A model generated the notes under the pieces. That model made no database searches. It was not told the origin of the DNA and saw nothing but the letters and a program-made list of their open reading frames with translations. From the NCBI GenBank assembly GCA_947175035.1, contig CAMWLG010000018.1:1-50725 (forward strand): a DNA stretch of 50,725 bases. The letters run 5' to 3'. The translations under genes were made by a program, and so were the position numbers. Positions 42,065-50,480 of this stretch are shown in pieces (the stretch's first letter is position 1; each line of letters opens with the position of its first letter). This stretch comes from an uncultured Lachnospiraceae bacterium. Its GTDB lineage: Bacteria > Bacillota > Clostridia > Lachnospirales > Lachnospiraceae.

Positions 42065-43045
42065 ATGGCTAAGTCAGAGGGGCAGAAGCTTAAGATATTG
42101 TATATATTGCAGATGCTGGAGGAGTACACGGACGAGGCGCATCCCATGACTACCGCGGAGATTATCAGCCGTTTGGATGCGGAGGGTATCGCCTGTGAGC
42201 GCAAGACGGTTTACAGCGATATTGCCAGACTGGTGGACTTTGGCTATGATATTATTACGGTTTCCAACCGCAGTGGTGGGGGATACTATCTGGCGAGCAG
42301 GGAGTTTGAGCTGGCAGAATTGAAACTCTTGGTGGATGTGGTGCAGTCCTCACGTTTTATCACCCCGAAGAAATCAAGAGAGCTGATCAAGAAGCTTGAA
42401 AAAATGGCGGGAAAGCATGATGCGGGCAAGCTGCAGCGTCAGGTCTATGTGGTGGGACGCATCAAGACAGAGAATGAGAGTATTTATTATAATGTTGACA
42501 ATATACACAGGGCCATTCAGGAGGATAGGCAGTTGGCTTTCACCTATCTGGAATGGAATCTGAAGAAAAAGCTGGTTCCCCGGGGCGAGGGACGTATCGT
42601 TAGTCCTTGGGCACTGATCTGGCGGGAAGAAAATTATTATCTGGCAGCCGTAGACGCGAGGGACGGCGTGTTAAAGCATTATCGCGTGGACAAAATGGGA
42701 AGCGTGGAGGTGTTAAAAGAGAAGCGGGAGGGGTTGGACAAGTTTGCGAAGCTGGAACTGACTGACTATACGAACCAAACCTTTGGGATGTTCAGCGGCG
42801 CGGAGGAGACGGTGACCTTATGCTTTCCCAATCGATTGGTGGGTGTTGTGCTGGATCGTTTTGGCAGGGAGGCGGACATACGGCCCACGGGGGAGGAAAG
42901 CTTTCTTGCCCGGGTGAAGGTGGCGGTCAGCGGACAATTCTTCGGGTGGCTCGCCGGAATCGGCCCGGAGGCGGAGATCACGGCTCCCGAACGGACGAAA
43001 GAACAGTACAAAGAGTGGCTTGCGAAGATTTTGGAGAGATATTAA
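42065..43045 (+). CDS. WYL-domain transcriptional regulator
   Basis: A 326-residue predicted DNA-binding protein. The N-terminal winged helix-turn-helix (about 10-80) has MTTAEIISRLDAEGIACERKT (about 30) and VYSDIARLVDFGYDI. The WYL domain (about 140-225) holds YNVDNIHRAIQEDRQLAF and VSPWALIWREENYYLAAV, a ligand-sensing, SH3-like fold. The C-terminal WCX-like part spans about 250-326. WYL proteins often respond to nucleotides or DNA damage. Targets are unknown; the HAD gene upstream and the aminotransferase downstream are the obvious candidates. GAAAGGTAATT precedes the ATG. Confidence 0.92.
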   Translation: MAKSEGQKLKILYILQMLEEYTDEAHPMTTAEIISRLDAEGIACERKTVYSDIARLVDFGYDIITVSNRSGGGYYLASREFELAELKLLVDVVQSSRFITPKKSRELIKKLEKMAGKHDAGKLQRQVYVVGRIKTENESIYYNVDNIHRAIQEDRQLAFTYLEWNLKKKLVPRGEGRIVSPWALIWREENYYLAAVDARDGVLKHYRVDKMGSVEVLKEKREGLDKFAKLELTDYTNQTFGMFSGAEETVTLCFPNRLVGVVLDRFGREADIRPTGEESFLARVKVAVSGQFFGWLAGIGPEAEITAPERTKEQYKEWLAKILERY

Positions 43046-43069
43046 ATAGAGGTAAAGGAGTGAGGGAAG

Positions 43070-44260
43070 ATGAAGATAAGAGTGTCAAAGCGCATGGAGG
43101 ATTTCGAGGAGGGAATTTTCCAGGTTTTAAATGAGAAAAAGCAAGAGGTGGAGGAAGGCGGCGGGAAGGTATACAATTTTTCCGTGGGAACACCGGATTT
43201 TCAACCTGCGAAACATATCATGGACGCTGTCGTTGATGCAGCTTCCAAGCCGGAGAACTATAAATATGCACTGCGGGATCTGCCGGAGCTTACCAACGCG
43301 GTCATTGCAAGATATCAGACCCGTTACGGGGTGGAGCTGAAATCTTCGGAGATCATGAGTGTCTACGGCTCCCAGGAGGGGATTGCGCATCTGGGCTTAA
43401 GTCTTGTGGATGAAGGGGACATTGTGCTGGTGCCTGATCCCGGTTATCCGATTTTTGCCATAGGGCCTGCTCTTGCGGGCGCGAAGCTTGTCAATTATGA
43501 GCTGCGCGAGGAGAATCATTATCTGCCCGATTTGGACAAGATTGCTTCCATGTATGGGAAGAACGCGGGAAATGGACAAAGGGCGAAGCTTATGATCGTG
43601 TCTTATCCTTTGAATCCCATTTGCAAAGCCGCGCCGGATTCATTTTATGAAAGGCTGATTCCATGGGCAATTGAGAATGAGATTCTGATTGTTCATGACA
43701 ATGCCTATTCGGATATCATATATGACGGCAGGGTGGGACGTTCCATTCTGTCATTTCAGGGGGCAAAGGAAGCGGCGGTGGAGTTCTATTCCTTGTCCAA
43801 GTCCTTTAATTACACGGGGGCGAGAATGGGTTTTCTGGCAGGAAACGAGACCGTTGTACAGAATTTTAAAAAGCTGCGTTCCCAGATTGATTATGGAACA
43901 TTCCTTCCGGTGCAGTATGGCGCCATTGCGGCACTCACGGGGCCGGACGACATGGTGAGAGCCCAGTGCGCAGAATACGAGAAGCGTCGCAATGCACTGT
44001 GTGACGGCTTTACGGAGCTTGGATGGCCTTTTGAGCGCAGTCAGGGCACCATGTTTGCCTGGGCGAAGATTCCGGAGCGTTTTGGCGGGGATGATGTGAA
44101 ATTTGTGATGGAGCTTTTGGAGAAGACGGGCGTGCTTTGCACCCCTGGAAGCAGTTTCGGAGATTTGGGAAAAGGGCATGTACGTTTTGCATTGGTACTT
44201 CCCGTGGAAGTGATTCAGGAGGCTCTTGACAAAGTGTGTCAGAGCGGTATCCTTGCATAG
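43070..44260 (+). CDS. PLP-dependent aminotransferase, class I/II (DapL/AspC-like)
   Basis: A 396-residue fold-type I aminotransferase. Motifs: FSVGTPDFQPAKHIMDA, the NYKYALRDLPELTNAVIARY start, DPGYPIFAIGPALAGA, the cofactor-binding YPLNPICK and VHDNAYSDIIYDG, and the Schiff-base Lys in YSLSKSFNYTGARMG (about 250), then FALVLP near the end. It resembles LL-diaminopimelate aminotransferase and related aspartate or aromatic enzymes; I cannot choose the substrate. It has AAAGGAG and GAGGGAAG before the ATG and a clear terminator after it. Confidence 0.9.
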   Translation: MKIRVSKRMEDFEEGIFQVLNEKKQEVEEGGGKVYNFSVGTPDFQPAKHIMDAVVDAASKPENYKYALRDLPELTNAVIARYQTRYGVELKSSEIMSVYGSQEGIAHLGLSLVDEGDIVLVPDPGYPIFAIGPALAGAKLVNYELREENHYLPDLDKIASMYGKNAGNGQRAKLMIVSYPLNPICKAAPDSFYERLIPWAIENEILIVHDNAYSDIIYDGRVGRSILSFQGAKEAAVEFYSLSKSFNYTGARMGFLAGNETVVQNFKKLRSQIDYGTFLPVQYGAIAALTGPDDMVRAQCAEYEKRRNALCDGFTELGWPFERSQGTMFAWAKIPERFGGDDVKFVMELLEKTGVLCTPGSSFGDLGKGHVRFALVLPVEVIQEALDKVCQSGILA

Positions 44261-44277
44261 TCAAGAGAAAAATTTCG

Positions 44278-44308
44278 AAAAGGTGTCTAAAATTAGGACA
44301 CCTTTTTT
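44278..44308 (+). terminator. Rho-independent terminator
   Basis: AAAGGTGTC (44279-44287) pairs with GACACC and the first Ts (44297-44305), followed by TTT; in all six Ts follow GACACC. It ends the aminotransferase transcript. Confidence 0.75.
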
Positions 44309-44333
44309 GTTACTTTTTTATTGTTGTGGATTG

Positions 44334-44362
44334 TTGACAATCGGATGTTTCTTTCTTATACT
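44334..44362 (+). promoter_or_regulatory. Promoter of nrdDG
   Basis: A near-perfect housekeeping promoter: TTGACA (44334-44339), 17-base spacer, TATACT (44357-44362). The start of transcription would fall near 44368, just before the two NrdR-like boxes. Confidence 0.75.
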
Positions 44363-44374
44363 GATACGTAAGCG

Positions 44375-44420
44375 GCTCAATATATTGTTTACATGAATAA
44401 AATAACACTATATATTGTAT
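44375..44420 (+). promoter_or_regulatory. Two NrdR boxes
   Basis: Box 1, CAATATATTG with flanks (44375-44390); box 2, ACACTATATATTGTAT (44405-44420). Both fit the NrdR palindrome acaCWATATaTWGtgt and are 30 bases apart, about three helical turns. NrdR represses ribonucleotide reductase genes when dATP is high. The position just after the promoter suits a repressor. Confidence 0.7.
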
Positions 44421-44479
44421 AAAAATCCAAAGAAAGCGTGTCCGAACAACGCACTCGGAGAGTAGAGGAAGGAAAGCAT

Positions 44480-46669
44480 ATGAGCAGTAATTTTGACCAG
44501 ACAACCACAGCGGATGTCAATTTTGGAGCGGAGTATAAGCCTGAGCGTGTCGTCTATGTGATTAAAAAGGACGGCAGCAAGGAGGCGTTCAATGTACAGA
44601 AGGTAATCAATGCCGTGGGGAAGAGTGCGTACAGGGCGCTGACCAAGTTCACCGAGGAGGAAGAGCGCAGCATTTGCCAATTTGTTGTGGACAAGGTCAA
44701 TGAGCTGGATGCGGACGAGATTCCCATTCCTATCATGCACAATATTGTGGAGAGCGCGTTGGAGCAGGTGAAGCCTGTGGTGGCGAAAAGTTATCGCGAT
44801 TACCGCAATTACAAGCAGGATTTTGTGCGCATGTTGGATGATGTGTATAAGAAAAGCCAGTCCATCATGTACATCGGGGACAAGGAGAATGCAAACACGG
44901 ATTCCGCATTGGTTTCCACTAAGAGAAGCCTGATTTTTAACCAGCTGAACAAGGAATTGTACCAGAAATTCTTCCTGACAACGGAGGAGATTCAGGCGTG
45001 CAGGGACGGTTATATTTATGTCCATGATATGTCTGCCAGGAGAGATACCATGAACTGCTGCCTGTTTGATGTGCAGAATGTTCTCACGGGCGGTTTTGAG
45101 ATGGGGAATATCTGGTATAACGAACCCAAGTCTTTGGATGTGGCATTTGATGTCATTGGTGATATCGTTCTGAGTGCGGCGAGCCAGCAGTATGGCGGTT
45201 TTACCGTGCCCAGTGTGGACTTGATTCTGGAGCCCTATGCGGAGAAATCCTACAAGCGTAATATCGAGAAATATACCAAGCTGGGTGTGGATGAGGATAC
45301 GGCGCAGGCAGAGGCCTATGCGGACGTGGTGAGAGAGTACGAGCAGGGATTTCAAGGGTGGGAGTACAAATTCAACACCGTTGCTTCCAGCCGCGGAGAC
45401 TATCCTTTTATCACTGTCACGGCGGGCACGGGCACGGGGAGATTTGCCAAGCTTGCCACCATCACCATGCTGAATGTCCGCAGAAAGGGGCAAGGTAAGA
45501 AGGATCACAAGAAGCCCGTTTTGTTCCCGAAGATTGTATTTTTGTATGACGAGAATCTTCACGGTCCCGGCAAGGAATTGGAGGACGTGTTCGAGGCAGG
45601 TGTGGAGTGTTCCGCCAAGACCATGTATCCTGATTGGCTCAGTCTCACGGGCAAGGGTTATGTGGCGAGTATGTATAAGCAGTACGGAAAGATTGTCTCT
45701 CCCATGGGATGCCGTGCGTTCCTGTCTCCTTGGTATGAGAGGGGCGGCATGCATCCGGCGGATGATAACGATTCCCCTATTTTTGTAGGTCGTTTCAATA
45801 TTGGCGCGGTCTCCCTGCATCTGCCTATGATATTGGCCAAGGCCCGCAAGGAGAGCAGAGATTTTTACGAAGTTTTGGATTATTACTTAAACCTGATTCG
45901 CCAGCTGCACATTCGGACTTATGCGTATCTGGGAGAGATGCGGGCGTCTACCAACCCGCTTGCCTACTGTGAGGGCGGGTTCCTTGGCGGGAATCTGAAG
46001 CTGAGCGACAAGATCAAACCCTTGCTTAAGGCTGCCACCGCAAGCTTTGGCATCACGGCTTTAAACGAGCTGCAGGAGCTGTACAATGGCAAATCCCTGG
46101 TGGAAGATGGCGCCTTTGCCCTTGAGGTGATGGAGCATATTAACCAGAAGATTTCGGAATTTAAGGAGGCGGATGGCAATCTCTATGCCATCTATGGCAC
46201 TCCCGCAGAGAATCTTTGTGGATTGCAGGTGAAGCAGTTCCGCAAGAAATACGGCATTGTGGAGGGGGTTTCTGACAGGGAATATGTGTCCAACAGTTTC
46301 CATTGCCATGTGACAGAGGACATTACGCCTATTGAGAAACAGAATCTGGAGGAGCGGTTCTGGGATCTCTCCAATGGCGGCAAGATTCAATATGTAAAGT
46401 ATCCGATTGATTATAATATTGAGGCGGTGAAAACCCTGATTCACAGGGCCATGGATATGGGATTTTATGAAGGGGTCAACCTTTCCCTCGCCTACTGTGA
46501 TGACTGTGGGCATCAGGAGTTGGAGATGGATGTGTGTCCCAAGTGCGGCAGCCGTAATCTGACCAAGATTGACAGGATGAATGGCTATTTATCCTACTCC
46601 CGCGTACATGGCGACACGCGCCTGAATGATGCCAAGATGGCTGAAATTGCCGAAAGGAAGAGTATGTAG
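44480..46669 (+). CDS. nrdD: Anaerobic ribonucleoside-triphosphate reductase (class III)
   Basis: Oxygen-sensitive glycyl-radical enzyme that makes dNTPs in anaerobes; 729 residues. The N-terminal ATP-cone is VVYVIKKDGSKEAFNVQKVI (about 14-33), an allosteric dATP/ATP site. RRDTMNCCLFDVQNVL carries the cysteine region near the active site; NPLAYCEGGFLGG is in the barrel. At the C-terminus YCDDCGH...CPKCGS binds zinc and RMNGYLSYSR holds the probable radical glycine (RMNGYL, in place of the RVCGYL of other NrdD). ATG 44480 has AGGAAGGA upstream. It is followed two bases after its stop by its activase nrdG. Confidence 0.97.
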   Translation: MSSNFDQTTTADVNFGAEYKPERVVYVIKKDGSKEAFNVQKVINAVGKSAYRALTKFTEEEERSICQFVVDKVNELDADEIPIPIMHNIVESALEQVKPVVAKSYRDYRNYKQDFVRMLDDVYKKSQSIMYIGDKENANTDSALVSTKRSLIFNQLNKELYQKFFLTTEEIQACRDGYIYVHDMSARRDTMNCCLFDVQNVLTGGFEMGNIWYNEPKSLDVAFDVIGDIVLSAASQQYGGFTVPSVDLILEPYAEKSYKRNIEKYTKLGVDEDTAQAEAYADVVREYEQGFQGWEYKFNTVASSRGDYPFITVTAGTGTGRFAKLATITMLNVRRKGQGKKDHKKPVLFPKIVFLYDENLHGPGKELEDVFEAGVECSAKTMYPDWLSLTGKGYVASMYKQYGKIVSPMGCRAFLSPWYERGGMHPADDNDSPIFVGRFNIGAVSLHLPMILAKARKESRDFYEVLDYYLNLIRQLHIRTYAYLGEMRASTNPLAYCEGGFLGGNLKLSDKIKPLLKAATASFGITALNELQELYNGKSLVEDGAFALEVMEHINQKISEFKEADGNLYAIYGTPAENLCGLQVKQFRKKYGIVEGVSDREYVSNSFHCHVTEDITPIEKQNLEERFWDLSNGGKIQYVKYPIDYNIEAVKTLIHRAMDMGFYEGVNLSLAYCDDCGHQELEMDVCPKCGSRNLTKIDRMNGYLSYSRVHGDTRLNDAKMAEIAERKSM

Positions 46670-46671
46670 GG

Positions 46672-47244
46672 ATGAGATATCACAACATAACAAAAGATGA
46701 TATGCTAAACGGCGACGGTCTGCGGGTGGTGTTGTGGGTTGCCGGCTGCAATCATTGTTGTAAAGATTGCCACAATCCTGTCACATGGGATCCTGACGGC
46801 GGGCTGCTCTTTGATGAGGCGGCAAAGCAGGAGATTTATGAACAATTAGACCATTCCTATATCTCCGGTATCACCTTTTCGGGCGGGGATCCGCTGCACC
46901 CGTCCAATCGGTTGGATGTGCGCAATTTCATGTCCGAGATTAAAGAGAAATATCCTGATAAGACCATCTGGTTATACACGGGGGACATCTGGGAGAACAT
47001 ATTATATTATCCTATGATGCAGTATGTGGATGTGGTGGTGGACGGTGAGTTCCATGCGGAGGAGAAGGATGCAAAGCTTCTTTGGAAAGGAAGCAGGAAT
47101 CAAAGGGTGATTGACGTGAAGCGTACTATGAAACAGGTGGATCCGCTGGTGCCGGTACTGCACAGCAGGGATTACGCTGACGAGAAGGAACAGTTTGTTC
47201 CACGTCCCACTGCCAGCGCGCAGGTCACGTCATGCGTGCTTTAA
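46672..47244 (+). CDS. nrdG: Anaerobic ribonucleotide reductase activating enzyme
   Basis: Radical SAM activase that makes the glycyl radical on NrdD. 190 residues, with AGCNHCCKDCHNPVTWD holding the Cys-x3-Cys-x2-Cys cluster motif (Cys26-Cys30-Cys33), then GITFSGGDPLHPSN (GGDP) and DIWENILYYP. The C-terminal 20 residues (QFVPRPTASAQVTSCVL) look unlike other NrdGs and have no obvious function. It is two bases after nrdD and clearly coexpressed. Confidence 0.95.
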   Translation: MRYHNITKDDMLNGDGLRVVLWVAGCNHCCKDCHNPVTWDPDGGLLFDEAAKQEIYEQLDHSYISGITFSGGDPLHPSNRLDVRNFMSEIKEKYPDKTIWLYTGDIWENILYYPMMQYVDVVVDGEFHAEEKDAKLLWKGSRNQRVIDVKRTMKQVDPLVPVLHSRDYADEKEQFVPRPTASAQVTSCVL

Positions 47245-47272
47245 TACATTGGTGTGGAAGGGAGAGCAAGAT

Positions 47273-47788
47273 ATGCGCAGGATTGCTCAATTTTTGAAGG
47301 TGAGTCCCGAGAACTTCATGAATGCCATGGGGGAGGATTTTCCCCAATATACGGAGGCGGATCTCCGCGATATGTATGAGAGCATTGAATTGCCGAAGCG
47401 CGCTACCAAGGGGAGTGCAGGTTATGATTTCCATGCGCCCTTTGCGTTTTCACTGCCGCCCGGGGCTACCATTAAGATTCCCACAGGCATTCGTGTGAAA
47501 ATGGAGGAAGACTGGGTGTTGAAGCTCTATCCCCGCAGCGGGCTTGGATTTAAATTTCGTTTGCAGATGAACAACACGGTGGGGATTATAGACAGCGATT
47601 ATTTTAACTCTGACAATGAGGGGCATATTTTCGTGAAGCTTACCAACGATTCCAATGAGGGAAAAACCGTGGATGTGACGGCGGGAATGGGAATCGTGCA
47701 GGGAATTTTCCTCGAATACGGAATCACCGTGGATGACGAGGCGGACGGTGTGAGAAACGGTGGTTTTGGCAGCACGACAAAGCAATAG
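47273..47788 (+). CDS. dut: dUTP diphosphatase-like protein
   Basis: A 171-residue trimeric-type dUTPase that hydrolyses dUTP to dUMP, keeping uracil out of DNA. Motifs in order: motif 1 SAGYDFHAP (about 46), motif 2 YPRSGLGFKF (about 87), motif 3 VGIIDSDYFNSDNEG (a lengthened version, about 103), motif 4 GIVQGIFLEYG, and motif 5 RNGGFGSTT (about 160). The first 35 residues (FLKVSPENFMNAMGEDFPQY) are an extension not seen in short dUTPases. It follows nrdDG, so dNTP making and cleaning are together. GGGAGAG precedes ATG 47273. The unusual motif 3 leaves some doubt about exact activity. Confidence 0.87.
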   Translation: MRRIAQFLKVSPENFMNAMGEDFPQYTEADLRDMYESIELPKRATKGSAGYDFHAPFAFSLPPGATIKIPTGIRVKMEEDWVLKLYPRSGLGFKFRLQMNNTVGIIDSDYFNSDNEGHIFVKLTNDSNEGKTVDVTAGMGIVQGIFLEYGITVDDEADGVRNGGFGSTTKQ

Positions 47789-47845
47789 TCCGCAGCATAA
47801 CAGTCGGCTCATTGCCAACAGGCATAAGTATAATTTCAACCCTTC

Positions 47846-47880
47846 CGGGCGACACTAGGCATATATCATAGTGTTGCGGC
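47846..47880 (+). promoter_or_regulatory. Hairpin next to the spoVAF-like ribosome site
   Basis: GCGACACTA (47849-47857) and TAGTGTTGC (47869-47877) can pair over nine bases (one G-U), with an 11-base loop, and neighbouring CCG and CGG may extend it. The GGGAGG ribosome site follows at once, so the fold might control initiation; it might also be a terminator for dut without a T-run. Confidence 0.4.
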
Positions 47881-47892
47881 GGGAGGTTTTTT

Positions 47893-49314
47893 ATGAAGAA
47901 AATATCCAGAAATTTGCAGGAAAATATGGATTATATGGATGATCTGCTGGGGGTGGATCACAATTTTGATGTGGTGCACAGAACCATGAGCATCGGGAAC
48001 AAAACCGCATGTATGTACCTCATTGATGGCTTCTGTAAGGATGATTTGATACAGAAAGTGTTACAGTACTTTATGGATATGAAGCCGGAGGATGTGCCGA
48101 AGGATGCGGAGACCCTGGTGGAGCAGTACATTCCCCATATCGAGGTGGAAGTGGAGGAGGATTTTGACAAGCTGATGACTTCGCTTCTCTCGGGCATGTT
48201 TCTCCTGTTTGTGGAGGGATATGAGAAGGCGATTCTGATCGATTCCCGCACTTATCCTGCACGCAGTGTGGAGGAGCCGGACAAGGATAAGGTGCTAAGA
48301 GGCTCCAGGGATGGTTTCGTGGAGACGGTGGTGTTCAACACGGCATTGATCAGACGCCGCATCCGCAGCGATAAGCTTCGCATGGAAATGTTGAATGCGG
48401 GAGAGTGTTCCCACACGGATATCGTGCTTTGCTATATGGAAGACCGGGTGGATCAGGATTTTTTGAAGGAGCTTCGCGGAAAAATAAATGGGATTCGTGT
48501 GGAATCGTTGACCATGAATCAGGAGAGCTTGGCAGAGTGTATTTATCGGAGAAAGTGGTTTAATCCTTTTCCGAAGTTTAAATACACCGAGAGACCGGAT
48601 ACTGCGGCGGCGCAGGTGCTTGAGGGCAATATTATCGTGCTGGTGGACAACTCGCCCTCCGCCATGATTATTCCCACTACTATTTTTGACGTGATTGACG
48701 AGGCGGATGACTATTATTTCCCGCCTATCACAGGAACCTATCTAAGGCTCACACGCTTTTTTATCGCGATTTTGACTTATATTCTCACACCGACCTTTTT
48801 GCTGTTGATGAATCATCCACAGTATGTCCCTGAGCGCTTTTCCTTTATCATGCTGCAGGAGGAGCCCAATATTCCTCTGCTGTGGCAGTTTCTGATTCTG
48901 GAACTTGCAATTGACGGGCTCAAGCTCGCGGCTGTGAATACCCCGAATATGCTAAGCACGCCCTTAAGTGTCATGGCGGCGCTGGTGCTGGGGGAATTCT
49001 CCGTCAACAGTGGCTGGTTTAGCGCAGAGGTTATGTTGTACATGGCTTTTGTGGCGATTGCAAACTATACCCAAGCCAACTACGAGCTGGGCTATGCGCT
49101 GAAATTTATGCGTATCTTGAATTTGATTCTGACGGCGATCTTTGGGCTGTGGGGATATGTGGCAGGTATTGTGATTGCCGTGCTCTCTGTATTCTGTAAT
49201 CGCACGGTGTCCCGCAGAAGCTATGCCTATCCGCTGTTTCCGTTGAACGCCGGGAAACTGTTTGACAGGCTGATTCGCAGGCGGATGCCGGGGGCGAGGA
49301 AGCAAGTCAAGTGA
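47893..49314 (+). CDS. spoVAF: Spore germination protein of the GerA/SpoVAF family
   Basis: A 473-residue GerA-family membrane protein. The soluble N-terminal part (1-290) contains DDLLGVDHNFDVVHRTMSIG, DTAAAQVLEGNIIVLVDNSP and RSRDGFVET-like GSRDGFVETVVFNTALIRRR; five or so membrane spans follow from about 295 (FFIAILTYILTPTFLLLM). The RRRMPG basic end is cytoplasmic. SpoVAF is tied to the dipicolinic-acid channel, whereas GerAA proteins pair with B and C subunits; none is adjacent, and the short form without partners suggests SpoVAF. GGGAGG precedes the ATG. Confidence 0.88.
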   Translation: MKKISRNLQENMDYMDDLLGVDHNFDVVHRTMSIGNKTACMYLIDGFCKDDLIQKVLQYFMDMKPEDVPKDAETLVEQYIPHIEVEVEEDFDKLMTSLLSGMFLLFVEGYEKAILIDSRTYPARSVEEPDKDKVLRGSRDGFVETVVFNTALIRRRIRSDKLRMEMLNAGECSHTDIVLCYMEDRVDQDFLKELRGKINGIRVESLTMNQESLAECIYRRKWFNPFPKFKYTERPDTAAAQVLEGNIIVLVDNSPSAMIIPTTIFDVIDEADDYYFPPITGTYLRLTRFFIAILTYILTPTFLLLMNHPQYVPERFSFIMLQEEPNIPLLWQFLILELAIDGLKLAAVNTPNMLSTPLSVMAALVLGEFSVNSGWFSAEVMLYMAFVAIANYTQANYELGYALKFMRILNLILTAIFGLWGYVAGIVIAVLSVFCNRTVSRRSYAYPLFPLNAGKLFDRLIRRRMPGARKQVK

Positions 49315-49340
49315 ACCAAATTCGGACTGCATCATACAAT
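49312..49340 (+). promoter_or_regulatory. Possible sigma-E promoter of cotJABC
   Basis: CATACAAT (49333-49340) is a perfect sigma-E -10 element, 39 bases before the cotJA ATG. The -35 region near 49312-49318 is weak. cotJ is a sigma-E operon in Bacillus, which supports it. Confidence 0.5.
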
Positions 49341-49378
49341 ACTATTAACATCATTTAAAACGTATGAGAGGATGTATC

Positions 49379-49546
49379 ATGCAGGAATTTAGATTAGATG
49401 AGCATTCCGAGCAGTTTCCGGTCGCGATGGCCTATGTGCCTTGGCAGCGCTTTGAGGGCATCTATGAGGATTTGGAAAAAGCATATTGTATCGGCACCAT
49501 CTTTCCGGAATTGAATAAGCCTTTTACGGGAGGGAGATGTGTGTGA
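49379..49546 (+). CDS. cotJA: Spore coat associated protein CotJA
   Basis: A 55-residue spore-coat protein with the family marks PVAMAYVPWQRFEGIYEDLE and GTIFPELNKPF. It has the AGAGG ribosome site seven bases before ATG 49379, preferred over ATG 49364. It overlaps cotJB by one base (TGATG). Expected in the mother cell, where it helps place CotJC in the coat. Confidence 0.93.
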   Translation: MQEFRLDEHSEQFPVAMAYVPWQRFEGIYEDLEKAYCIGTIFPELNKPFTGGRCV

Positions 49547-49800
49547 TGAACAATAAGGATCAGATGCTTAGAGACATTGGTATTGTCGGATTCACGGTGA
49601 CAGAGCTTGCACTGTATCTGGATACTCACCCCCATGACCGCAACGCCATCGAATATTTTAACCATTATAATCGCATTAAGACACAGTTGGAGAAGGAATT
49701 CTCCAAGAAATATTTCCCGATCAGGGTGGACTTGGCTGAGAGCAATCAGGAGTGGAGATGGGGTGCAGCTCCCCTGCCATGGGAAGGAGTGTGTGGATAA
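49546..49800 (+). CDS. cotJB: Spore coat protein CotJB
   Basis: 84 residues. Marks: LRDIGIVGFTVTELALYLDT, HPHDRNAIEYFNHY and the C-terminal EWRWGAAPLPWEG. The ATG overlaps the cotJA stop, with GGGAGGGAG upstream, and its own stop overlaps cotJC (TAATG). Binding partner in the coat; no enzyme activity is known. Confidence 0.95.
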   Translation: MNNKDQMLRDIGIVGFTVTELALYLDTHPHDRNAIEYFNHYNRIKTQLEKEFSKKYFPIRVDLAESNQEWRWGAAPLPWEGVCG

Positions 49801-50423
49801 TGTGGAGTTATGAGAGAAGACTAGAGTTTCCCGTGAATATCAAGGAGCCCAATGCACAGCTGGCACAGGCGATCATCTCCCAGTACGGCGGACCGGACGG
49901 CGAAATGGGAGCGAGTATGCGCTATCTGTCCCAGAAGTTTGCTACCCCCTACAAGGAGGTGGCTGGGCTTCTGAATGATATCGGAACAGAGGAGCTGGCT
50001 CATTTGGAGATGATGGGAGCAATCGTGTATCAGCTGACCAGAAACCTCTCCATGGATGAAATCGAGAAGAGTGGTTTTGATAAATATTATGTGGATCACA
50101 CCTTGGGAATTTGGCCCCAGGCGGCAGGCGGTATCCCCTTCAATGCCTGTGAGTTCCAGAGCAAGGGGGATATCATCACGGACTTGTTCGAGGATATGGC
50201 GGCGGAGCAGAAGGCAAGAAGCACCTACGACAATATCCTGCGACTGGTGAAGGATTGTCCCGACGTGGCGGCGCCCATCAAGTTCCTTCGGGAGAGGGAA
50301 GTGGTGCATTTCCAGAGATTCGGTGAAGCCCTGCGCATCACGCAGGATAAGCTGGATGCCAAGAACTTCTACGCGTTCAATCCCGGGTTTGACAGATGCG
50401 AGGACTGCGGGTGTAAGAAGTAA
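49800..50423 (+). CDS. cotJC: Spore coat manganese catalase CotJC
   Basis: A 207-residue manganese-catalase-family protein of the spore coat. The four-helix diiron/dimanganese-type ligands are visible as IGTEELAHLEMMGAIVYQL (Glu..Glu..His) and REREVVHFQRFGEAL (Glu..His), with EDMAAEQKARSTYD between. It ends in a Cys-rich tail (DRCEDCGCKK) that could bind metal or cross-link. It starts at ATG 49800 on the cotJB stop. It may protect spores from peroxide. Confidence 0.95.
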   Translation: MWSYERRLEFPVNIKEPNAQLAQAIISQYGGPDGEMGASMRYLSQKFATPYKEVAGLLNDIGTEELAHLEMMGAIVYQLTRNLSMDEIEKSGFDKYYVDHTLGIWPQAAGGIPFNACEFQSKGDIITDLFEDMAAEQKARSTYDNILRLVKDCPDVAAPIKFLREREVVHFQRFGEALRITQDKLDAKNFYAFNPGFDRCEDCGCKK

Positions 50424-50438
50424 GATAGAAGAGGATTT

Positions 50439-50470
50439 GAGAGAGGGGCGAGTTTCTTGCCCCTCTCAAA
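50439..50470. terminator. Stem-loop between convergent cotJC and a chemoreceptor
   Basis: GAGAGGGGC (50441-50449) pairs with GCCCCTCTC (50459-50467). The flanking sequence has As on the right and no good T-run on either strand, so it is a possible bidirectional terminator only. Confidence 0.45.
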
Positions 50471-50480
50471 AAATACAGTG

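Noticed and set aside
44324..44334. Possible DnaA box (TGTGGATTG) before the nrdD promoter
   Set aside because: Two mismatches to the consensus and no second box nearby, so not enough to call.
44408..45820. A 470-codon open frame opposite nrdD
   Set aside because: It lies wholly over nrdD, is Arg/His-rich as antisense frames are, and has no recognisable domain.
47195..47272. A dut start upstream inside nrdG
   Set aside because: The ribosome site GGGAG and the family-like start fit ATG 47273; upstream codons are nrdG tail and spacer.
47789..47892. Sigma-G promoter for the spoVAF-like gene
   Set aside because: GCATA and TATAAT motifs are present, but no pair has the right spacing.
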